From Isoetes taiwanensis (lineage: Eukaryota; Streptophyta; Lycopodiopsida; Isoetales; Isoetaceae), in assembly GCA_021234155.1 (NCBI GenBank), contig JAJEKV010000011.1, forward strand, positions 3,781,069 to 3,845,068: a DNA stretch of 64,000 nt, given 5' to 3'. Below are positions 55,622 through 64,000 of the stretch, piece after piece (position 1 is the stretch's first letter; each line of letters opens with the position of its first letter). The notes beneath the pieces are model-generated. The model saw nothing but the letters and a program-made list of their open reading frames with translations, had not been told where the DNA came from and did no database searches. The position numbers and the translations under genes were made by a program.

Positions 55622-56085
55622 ATAAGGGGGGGTGCCCACCTTTGGCACGGTGACCTTAATGGCCCTCCCCCTTGATGGCGCACTTGAACGGCTGAGATCT
55701 TCCCGTTTGAATTTCCCCCCTTTTTTGCTATTTTTGTTTTAATTAAAAATCTTTTTATAGAGTAGGCGTATGGAAAACGGACAAGTGTCATAGGAAAGAG
55801 CTTGGCAAGACCTTCAAATTGAATATATGCATGCTCTGTTCCGACTATGTTTCCTCAGCAAACCGTTTTAGGGCACCTTGCTGTGCCATTACGGGTCAAA
55901 AATAGGCTCACTTTGGGGGCTCGTAGCAGACAATTCAGGGCACCAAAGTGGGCAATTTTGGGTTCATCTGAAAGCCCTACTCTCATACATCCGGTGAGCC
56001 AAAATTTGCCCCAAATTGAGCATTGGAGGACTTCCATCCAGCCATTTTGCGCTTAAGTGTGCCATAGGTGGGCACTCTCCCTTAT
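55622..56085. mobile_element. 464-bp MITE with 27-bp inverted ends
   Basis: Left end ATAAGGGGGGGTGCCCACC then TTTGGCAC; right end inverted, GTGCCATAGGTGGGCACTC then TCCCTTAT. The inner part has no coding capacity. A TA target is possible, and no longer TSD is certain. Confidence 0.65.
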
Positions 56086-57640
56086 AAAAATTTAAAATGA
56101 CAGAAACCAATTTTTTCCCTCAAAAACATAGATAGATACATAAATACAAAGCATATTTTCCATTATAAGTTCATCAAATATATAATGAAGTTCTTACATA
56201 GATACTACTGAAATAGAAATAATAGTTTAACGTTTAAAATCAATCACAAAAACTTATTCAAGTGGCACTTAGTTCTGCTAAAAGGTTTCTACCTAAATAA
56301 TAAAGATTCTAAGTTGAGAACTAATTTTGAAGTTGAAAACCATTTTCAAATTCTATCTGGCTAAGTTTACAAAAAGGCAAAGAAGCTTACAACAAGCTTA
56401 GAGCCGGAATCTCCTGTTTTGCCTCCTATCTGTAAATGGACATGAAACCTTAATTAATATGAGAGCTGATATGAAACGACCTTCCCCACGAAATCTGGCC
56501 TGAGATAGTTCTTGCTTTGGGGGATTCAAGCTATTAGAAGGAGGTGACGAACGCTGATTCGGATTTTATCTGATACGTACTCTGAATCTGATACGTGATG
56601 AACTGTGAACTCTGATTCATGTGAAGTTCTTTGATTTGATTCACAATTCAAACCCATGATTTAATAGGGAAACACACTGCGCACACCTCGGCAAGCCTCC
56701 AGGTTCATAGACGATTCGATTCCACACCAGTCTGATGTGACCAGCGATTCGACCAGCATTCGATTTGATCAGATGTTGTGATTCTGATTTGCAAGCAGCA
56801 CAAACAAGAAGCCAAGAACTCTGAATGTCTCTGATTTCGGCGGGCTATTGGGCGGGCTGGGCATCAAGATTCCATGAATTTTTTTTTTTGAATTATTAGC
56901 ATACATTTAGGCTTGTAATTTTCTTGAATTAGCATAGTTAGGTTCATTGGTTGGTCTGGTTGTTAATGGTGTTATAATGTATAAGAGGTCAAAAAAATGG
57001 GATGGGAACCATTGGAATTTGGAAATTTGGGATGTGCTTGTAATTATATCATGTATACTGTATAAGATATTTTAAATTTATAATCAATAATATAGAAATG
57101 TTTAAAATTTATAAAGATATATAGCAAGAAAAATGACGGGCATTTCTCTATTCCTAGCCTTTCAAATGACGAGTATGTCTTGTAGTTGCCCTTCTCTATG
57201 ACGGGCGATTGCCCAACTGTGGCCTTTCATTTGCCATATGAAATTTTTTTTTACCTGTTTTGACGGGCAAAAATCCAAAAAACAGGCATGAAAGCCGTCA
57301 AATTCGAGCCCTAGATGCCACGTGGCTGCACGGAAATAAGCGCCAGCAGAACTATATTGTATGCACAAAGTAGTTCCAGCAGTGGATCTTCAAAGCAATA
57401 ATGACTTGTTATCTTACATCTTTTGTTTCTCTTGATTCCTCTAGAGTAAAACAGATAGACATGCACTTCTAAGGTTCCAATCTGGTCCTAAAACAAGGTT
57501 TAATGCGGACAAAGTTTTAGCTTGGAATAAAAGTATAGATTGCTATCAATGGACTATTTTTTTCTCTTGTTGTTCCGTTGGGTCTTTTCATCCTAACAAT
57601 GAAGGCAATTTGATTCTATTGAATATGGAATCTGCTTCAT
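56086..57640. other. No gene recognised
   Basis: A/T-rich. 56545-56790 repeats GATTCG/CTGATTC/TCTGAT words. 57130-57300 repeats TGACGGGCA/TGACGGGCG with a CTTTCAT/CCTTTCAAATGACG context. No domain or splice chain. Confidence 0.35.
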
Positions 57641-57883
57641 CTATAAATTTTTAGTCCTTCTAGATAAACCTTCTAAAGAACTTTGACAGCCATAAAATTC
57701 TTTATAGGATATTTCTTGAGGTAAGGGTGTGGCAATCCTATTAGGGCGAGCTAAGTCTGCACCCCAAGAAATGTCCTCCAAGGGAACAATATAGAAGTTG
57801 GGTCGTTGATTTTTATTGGGGCTTATTTCTGTGCAGCCACATGGCATGTGCCAATAACGCAGAATGAAAATTGGGGCACCCAT
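57641..57883 (-). CDS. Unidentified short open frame
   Basis: 80 codons: MGAPIFILRYWHMPCGCTEI, QRPNFYIVPLEDISWGADLA and a C-terminal RRTKNL. The composition looks protein-like rather than random, but no family is recognised, and there is no second exon or partner frame. It could be an exon of a lost gene. Confidence 0.25.
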   Translation of the reverse strand: MGAPIFILRYWHMPCGCTEISPNKNQRPNFYIVPLEDISWGADLARPNRIATPLPQEISYKEFYGCQSSLEGLSRRTKNL

Positions 57884-58249
57884 TCCGCGTTGCAGGTAAT
57901 TTTTAGGGTAAACAATTGGTAAACAGCGGCAGAGGTTCTTACCAAGCTTTCTACATAGCTTTTTCTGAGCTTCCGGACCTTCTTGTAGAGCTTATGTTAA
58001 TGGTTATGGGGCTGGATTTCAGCACTGCCTACTCTAGTTTCGCATTCACTCATCACAGCGATCCCTCTCTGTCTGGAATGATGTTGGAAGAAAACTGTAT
58101 TGTAAAACTCAAACAAGCCTATTTTATGCCTCTGTTTTTAGCTGCAGAGCTTCTGTTCTTGCAGGATCTTTTATCCCGACTAGAGCTTCTTGCCAAGAAC
58201 ATGTGCTGCGTAGATGCTTCAAGAGCTCGATTCCCTAACTTCTACATCA

Positions 58250-58369
58250 TAGGGGAAGGGAAGCAGGGGTTCCTCTTACTAAAAATGGGTAAACCCGCTC
58301 CCCACTGCTGTCACTCACAGGGCCCCTGCCGATTTTGCAAACTGGGAACCCCTGCTTCCCTTCCCCCTA
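58250..58369. mobile_element. 120-bp MITE with 24-bp inverted ends
   Basis: TAGGGGAAGGGAAGCAGGGG with TTCC at the left and the inverted GGAACCCCTGCTTCCCTTCC with CCCTA at the right, one base longer. Flanking TACATCA and TACATTT may be a decayed TSD. It interrupts an open frame starting at 57916, which is therefore not a gene as it stands. Confidence 0.75.
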
Positions 58370-58686
58370 TACATTTACCCTATGTAATAGAGAGGGGAAA
58401 GGATATTTGCTAAAATTGAGTGGTTGTGATGAGACTAATGTGGCACTTTTCTAGCAATCTTAAAAGGACAAAAAATGGGAGGCCATTGTAGCATTTAATG
58501 TAGGTTTAAAATTTACTGAAATATCGAACCCCCTCTCATTACGTGTCCTTTTTCTACTAATAGTAGTATATGAGAGTACTTCATCAATACATATATAAGT
58601 CAGTTTCCTTTTATGTTTAATATTTCTGCCCAGGAAAAAACCTACGTTTACATGAAAAAATAACAAACAAAAAAATTTCCCCTTTC

Positions 58687-60681
58687 TTGCTCTTCAAGCG
58701 ATCCCTTATGTGGCTCTTTCCATTCCTTGATCTGCAAACAAACTCCAACTTCTTGACCTCACTGCCAATTATCCGATGTTTTCTCGCAGTTCCGGAGCTG
58801 GTCTTGGGCGCCATTGAAGATCATAATGTGGCAAAGAGTGTTACCTCGGAAGTGCCACTTCTTCTAACATCTTATAGAATAGGGCCATCATCGTTGTCCA
58901 TATTTTGCAGAGTTGATAATTTGTTTTGGTCTTTTAGCTAGGATGAGGATTCTTTGCTTCTTAGACTTAAGGATGGATTGCCGGAAGATATGGAGGTTTT
59001 GTATGTAGGCTGTGTCGAATACTGCAGCTTCAGGTTTAGTTTCTAAAACACTCAGTGTTATATTTAGTCTACAAGGAGCTCATTGAAAAAGAGGTGAGAT
59101 GCATGGCAATTTGGATAATTGATGCTTTAAACTCTATCAAGGCAGAGATTCCGTCACTATACTGGCGATGACAGATAGGATCCCTTATGCTCCATTTGAT
59201 TTTCTACTTATTTTTCTTTGCTCCCATAATGACATTTTCTTGCATGTTTTTCTGATTCTTGCATAGAAGCTATGGGGAATGGTTGCCTCTTACTCCCTTG
59301 CAAGTCCAAAGTCAGGATCTGAGAGCATATTGAGGGCTTTAATCCATCAGGCCGACACGGTAAGGAACATGACACCTATCTGAATCTTCCTTTATTTCTT
59401 TCTTTATTTCTTCTGGCTAGTCTGGCTCTGCATTGTCTTTGTTGGCCACGGATATACCTTGCATAGTCTCTGCAGTCTCTGTTCTTTAACAACCACAAAG
59501 AGGCATCTAAGCTTACACTTACAGACTGTAATCATACTTCGTGATCGCATAGATCAAATGAACCATCTCTTGTGGGCTCATCAGTGGCAGGTAAGGTGCT
59601 CTATCATGTAAAATTATTATTTTCAATTGGTGTGACTTGTAGGGACAGAAATTTGGGGGTTTTGTGAGTTTGGTTGCAAGAATATCTGGTAATAATATTA
59701 GAATTTCATCTCAAGCTGATAAAGATCCTGTTCGATTTGGTGATAATGGACCAAATTCAAGAGCCTTTCTAGCTATACACAACAAAGCTAATTCAGGCAT
59801 AATATCTAATGGAATAATAGATGGAGTTTACCCTGTAATGATCACGCCCGAGCCCCTGGGGACAGTTAGTGCTGATGTGTGTCCAAACGTATTTTAATGT
59901 ATTGAAATATGGTATAAGGTGAGTAGAGTGGCAGGGTCTCCATGTATTAGCAATACAACAGCTGAGCTGGTCAAAAGACATAGCCCACCTCTTATAGCCA
60001 TGAGCAAGTTGTTCTCTCATTTGTTTTCTTAAGATATGTAAGGTTAATTGGCAATGGCAACAAGTTCTACTTTTTCTCTTCTGCAATTGTGTAGAGTATG
60101 GGAGTACTGTATGATTTTTTCATCACTCATGCTCAATGTTCATAATCTAGGAAGGTGATATGCTTATGGCAAATGGCTTTTTCAGGTTAAACATGCTACC
60201 GGTCTTCCAGTACTGCCAACACCATTGATGGGAATGGCTCTAGTTATGCCACCTTCTGGAAACATGGCTGCCATGCATCAATTTGGCATGCAACAACAGG
60301 CATTGCCTTCAGCAATCCAACCACCTTTGCAGTTCCCATAGCCAGCTTTGGGTCAGTTGCAGCCAATGCCCCCTGTGATGTTGCCGCAGCAGCACCTGGG
60401 CATCATTGAAGCATCAACAAACAGGTTATTGTAAATGACTTTATGAAAAGCTTTTTTGCTCCATTGGAATAACAAAGTGTGTTTCCACTCTAGAGGGAAG
60501 TGCTCAAATCACTATCATCATCAGCAATATCTTCCATCTTCTGCACAGCGCCACCTCATGTGCCATCTCAGCAGTAGCAACAACATATAGTTGAGTAGAA
60601 ACAAATACTTCAAGGTCCAATGCAGTCTTAGCACCAGAATTCTTCTGAACAAGATCAACAGTAGCAAGCACCCATAGACAC
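58687..60681 (+). pseudogene. Decayed multi-exon gene with Gln/Pro-rich C-terminus
   Basis: Exon-like pieces with correct splice borders: 59270-59360 (MVASYSLASPKSGSESILRA, ends before GTAAGG), 59524-59590 (VIILRDRIDQMNHLLWAHQW between CAG and GTAAGG), 59642-59897 after GTAG (FVSLVARISGNNIRISSQAD), 60186-60430 after TTCAG (TGLPVLPTPLMGMALVMPPS and MHQFGMQQQALPSAIQPPLQ), and a Gln-rich piece 60500-60681. In the last two pieces five TAG codons stand where Gln is expected, for example FP-TAG-PALGQ and SQQ-TAG-QQH. An earlier open stretch, 58687-58938, may be another exon. A hAT MITE follows at 60685. I do not recognise the family. Stops make it a pseudogene unless the exons are used differently. 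Confidence 0.45.
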
Positions 60682-60684
60682 ACC

Positions 60685-60932
60685 CAGGGATAGGTTCAAT
60701 ACTTCGTACATTTTATACGTAAAACATATTATTCGTATGATACGGCACAAATTTGTCGTATAATACGTAAAAAATATTGCAAAAAACAATTCCGGCGTCG
60801 GAAGGTTTGCGCCTACGCAAAAAGAACTAATTAAAGCTTATGGGGGTATTTTCGCGTCACGAAAACAAAGGAAAAGAGCATATTTTTTTTTTTTTGAACG
60901 CTTTACATGTTTCGCGATATGCGAAAACGCTG

Positions 60933-60963
<31 letters not shown>

Positions 60964-61387
60964 GCATACGACGTTGAAATTTGAATTTCACGTACGCTCG
61001 AATCTTGTATCGAGAATCTAACGACAAATAATAACACAATATCTTGTCTTAGAAACTTTGGACTGTCCATCAAATTTGATAACCGCACAGACGACTAAAC
61101 CTTCTAAACCGCGATATGCGAAAAGCTTTTTCACAGATAGGAAAACAAGATAAAGCGTCGAACGCAAAAAAAAAAAAAAAAAAAAAAAAAGAGAAGGGAG
61201 GGGAAAAAATCACGTACGCGATTTTTACTGTTTTGCGTACACGGTTTAGAAGGTTTCGCATATACGATTTTTTTTTTCCCGGCCGGCGACTAAAAAATAC
61301 GTAAAATACATTTTTTTCAAAAAAATACGTATTTTTTAACTTTATATGTCAAGAATTTAGATTTCATGCGTATAGAACCTATCCCTG
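60685..61387. mobile_element. hAT-type MITE, copy 2
   Basis: 703 bp with perfect inverted ends CAGGGATAGGTTC / GAACCTATCCCTG and an 8-bp TSD GACACACC at 60677-60684 and 61388-61395. Subterminal text matches copy 1 (GGCACAAATTTG, CGTATAA, ACAATTC(C)GGCG at the left; AAAAATACGTATTTTTTAAC at the right). Inside are two A/T homopolymer runs of over 25 bases and an ACGT-rich core. No transposase. Confidence 0.9.
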
Positions 61388-61395
61388 GACACACC

Positions 61396-62041
61396 ATACA
61401 ATTGATGATGTTGTCCATAAACCATACAGTCTGCAACTTTACTGCATGGTGCATGTCTTTGACTTTTGTGAAGAATTAAACATGCATGTACACACATATC
61501 GGAATATGGTCAAGCTTGGATATTTATCTAAACAACAATGCAATGTAGCTCATCCTTATATGCAACATGAAGGGCTTTGACTCACAACTTTTCAGTGTGC
61601 CTCTTTTTGACCAGTTTCATAATATTGATGAGTCTGGACTTCCATCAAGCTGGACTGGCATCTTTTGATTGGCCTTGCAGTGACATTTATAAATCACTAG
61701 GAATAATTGAAGATGTTCAGCAAATTTGATTGGTGAAGAGAACCTAAAGATTACTTTACAACACATAATTGATGTGGGGTTGTCTCGCCAATCATTTTTG
61801 TATGCCTCATAAAGGGCTATTCAGTACACTAAAGAAAGAAATGTTCCTTCGGGTTCTAGTTTAAAGATCAATTTGTGAGACTATTTATTGAATATCTTTT
61901 GTAACTCAAAATGGTAATGAAGGGTCTGGTCTCATTGTTGGTATGTATGATTTATATATTTAGTCTACTTTGCAATTTGCACGATATTGGCATTCACATG
62001 TCTTGCTTTGCCATTTGCTTTGCTGCCTTCATGCTGTTAGA
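61396..62041. other. No gene recognised
   Basis: Resumes the A/T-rich flank of the decayed gene after the hAT element. No exon or domain that I can support. Confidence 0.35.
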
Positions 62042-62336
62042 TCATGAGCAGTGTGGGAAGACGCCAAGGCATAGGGATGTTAAATAGTTAACACCAAAGT
62101 TTTCTTCTCTTACACCAAAGTTGTCTAGTATCATCATTACTGCAAAGGTTTTTCCCTTGAAAACCTTTCGGGGCAGGGGTTTTTTAATCCTAGTAGTAAT
62201 GATTGTACTAGCCCCTTGTATGGGTCCCATGACCTATTGATCTCCGTGGACGTTAAAAACTATTCTATTCTATTCTATTCTATTCTATTCTACTCTATTC
62301 TATTCTATTCTATTCTATTCTATTCTATTCTATTCT
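62042..62336 (+). mobile_element. LINE 3' end with stem-loop and (ATTCT)n tail
   Basis: Matches the LINE-B 3' UTR: GGTTTTTCCC-TGAAAACC, TTCGGGGC-GGGGTTTTTTAA, TGGGTCCCAT, then GTGGACGTTAAAAAC and about 17 ATTCT units with one variant (62270-62336). The stem ATCATTACT/AGTAATGAT at 62133-62205 is kept with covariation. No ORF2 text is present upstream, so the copy is 5'-truncated at about 62040. Confidence 0.75.
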
Positions 62337-63144
62337 TAACAATGTCGAATGCTTCTATTGTAACTTGTGTGGCGGTAATTATAGTATCATTAATTAATGT
62401 CGTAGATCAATGTCCATACGACAAACCAAAAGCATAGATACTTCTAATATTGGTAGGTAATTTTGAGGGCCATCAAAAAGGCGAGGGTGTGCGCCCAAAA
62501 CGACCTTGATAGTGGGAATCACATGATTGTTATGAACAACGAATCTCTACCCTATAGACACCAGAACACAAGGTACTAGCATAGGCTTCAATCTTGCACA
62601 TTCTTAGATTGACATGCATTCATTATTATTATTGACTCATTCCATCAAATACAAGGGGGGTCGGGGAAGAGAAATGTGGCGGCTTGGCCGCCCTGATAAA
62701 TTTCTTGTATTAATAAACATAAGAAACATTTTAGATTAGCAAGAATATGTATCATGGAAAGGACATCTATAAATGTTTTATCCATAGATCAATCCATTTT
62801 ATTGACTACTAGTAACGGATGTCTGGTGTTGTCGGGCATAAATATTGTTCTATTGTACAACACCCAGCATAAATATGGTTCTATTGTAGAGATAGAAAGT
62901 AGTTAAACATATGTGCACCTATGTATCCTTAGCAAGGAATGGTTCAATCGTTGCACGTTGCGATATTGTTAGTTCGATACTTCCAATGTAAACTATTTGG
63001 TTATAGGTTAGTATTTTGTAGTGGTATCTAATTTATAGTTTATTTGTTTGGGTGGGGGATGGGAGTTGGTTTTTAAACTGAAACATTTGTAAACGTTAAC
63101 TTGATTCCTCTTATTGCATTTTGAATAGATAGTTGGATTTGCAA
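62337..63144. other. No gene recognised
   Basis: Includes a duplicated word around 62838-62880 (ATAAATAT-GTTCTATTGTA twice). Nothing else supported. Confidence 0.35.
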
Positions 63145-63201
63145 TTTTGAATTGAATTGAATGGGTTTTTATCGTCCGCGGAGCCGAATTGGCCTATGGG
63201 T
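63145..63201 (-). mobile_element. Very short LINE 3' end with (AATTC)n tail
   Basis: On the minus strand CCCATAGGCCAATTCGGCTC-GCGGACGATAAAAA and a tail of three AATTC units. It matches the last about 37 bp of LINE-B. A near-zero-length insertion or a broken remnant. Confidence 0.55.
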
Positions 63202-64000
63202 TCAAATCAAACAGCACCTGGAATGCGGTTGGTGAAGCAGTCACTTGCACATTGTGTTCCTTTTGGGAAAGCTTCATTAAAACCTCTTCTTCCTTGGAGT
63301 CTCTTTTACCAGCTATGCCTTTTTCCTAATGCCTCCCCTTTTTTGAAAGGCTTGCTGGAGTCTTGGGAGACAATACGGACCTTATTTCGTATTGATCTTG
63401 TTGCATGCCATCAGTTGAGTGTCCCTTGCTGGTGGATACCTGTGGAAAATAACCTTCCACTTTGTGCCTCAGTTCATCCATTAACTCATCGGCGCTGGAG
63501 TTTAGCAGGAATCTTGACAGTTGTGGCATAGTATGATTCTGGTCAGTTAACAACATGGCAAATCTTTCAAACAAAATTCTTATTGTCTCGATGGGATAGA
63601 CTTATTTGGCAAAAGGTTGCTAGTACTCTGCCATTGGTTGCTCCAGAGGCTACTGAAGTATGCAGGTGGGTTTCCCACCAGAGCGCGCATGAGCATAGGC
63701 TTGTGAACTCTTAGGCTGCTAGTCAATGGTGATATCCTTCCGCCATCCACTAAGTGGTCCCTTCAGCTCTCACCTCCTAGTTGGAGACGTATGTGGACTT
63801 GGGGTTGTGATAAACTACTCCATCCTAAGGTGGCTGTGCTTTGGTGGCAGATTCTTCTCAGATGCCCTCGTGTGAATGTGCTTGTCCACAGATTTGATCT
63901 CGAGTGTCAGCACTCTGCCCACTGTTAAAAGATTGAATATACCTGCGCAAAAGATGTCTCTGTGCCGAGATGAGATGGGTCTAAAAAAACTCAACCGGAA
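63202..64000 (+). pseudogene. L1-like LINE ORF2 C-terminal fragment, runs off the window
   Basis: LPWSLFYQLCLFPNASPFLKG matches LPWSLFY-x-L-x-P-x-x-EASPFLRG of LINE-A (10750-10820). Later YDSGQLTTWQIFQTKF matches YEGGQLTEWMVFKQKF. Out of phase, LHPKVAVLWWQILLRCPRVN matches LPPRVNSFLWQVIHRVPMVN, the zf-RVT start. Stops and shifts are frequent. The rest of the zinc finger lies beyond the window end or is lost. Confidence 0.7.

Noticed and set aside
57916-58413. 165-codon open frame read as a gene
   Set aside because: Its last third is a MITE (58250-58369), the start has no support and no family is recognised; the first part could at most be an exon.

Overview
The window is nuclear DNA of a land plant. 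It contains a secreted leucine-rich-repeat protein gene, remnants of MLO, VAPYRIN-like and PLS-type pentatricopeptide-repeat (PPR) genes, spliced genes with GT-AG introns, and abundant L1-like, Copia, gag-bearing LTR and hAT elements. Long microsatellites and LINEs with microsatellite tails suggest a large repeat-rich genome. A fern or other seed-free vascular plant is my inference and is not proven by the sequence. No bacterial operon, CRISPR array or rRNA/tRNA gene is visible.

Layout. 0.2-11.9 kb: an L1-like LINE (LINE-A) with 14-bp target-site duplications (TSDs) and a poly(A) tail sits in the flank of an EF-hand gene cluster. It is split by a reverse-oriented second LINE (LINE-B), which in turn holds a hAT-type MITE. 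12.1-13.2 kb and 24.9-27.4 kb: two intact and three broken copies of one small gene family. The intact copies encode two EF-hands, a CX2CX9CX2C module, a Ser-rich repeat linker and a CTIM C-terminus that looks like a prenylation box. 13.4-14.6 kb: a 1.2-kb polypyrimidine tract. 14.7-23.5 kb: a gag-only LTR retrotransposon on the minus strand. Its 3' LTR is broken by a 5.3-kb insert with an 11-bp TSD that carries a VAPYRIN-like fragment fused head-to-tail to a PPR pseudogene. 28.4-29.7 kb: small MITE, ATT microsatellite and MLO pseudogene. 30.5-36.2 kb: minisatellite, then two LINEs of one family (LINE-C nearly complete, LINE-D truncated) placed between three long (CT)n tracts. 36.2-41.3 kb: non-coding duplications, a Harbinger-like element and the start of an unidentified spliced gene. 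41.3-46.0 kb: a Copia element in an intron of that gene. 47.2-48.8 kb: a gag-only remnant. 51.9-54.3 kb: the two-exon LRR gene. 55.6-61.4 kb: two small MITEs, a decayed multi-exon gene with a Gln/Pro-rich end, and a second hAT MITE. 62.0-64 kb: LINE 3' ends and an L1 fragment.

Only three loci look like working genes on sequence alone: the two EF-hand genes (12597-13154 and 26824-27354) and the LRR gene (51870-54301). The spliced gene at 40442 may also be live. Most of the rest is transposable elements and gene debris, and its interest lies in how the elements insert and what they carry.
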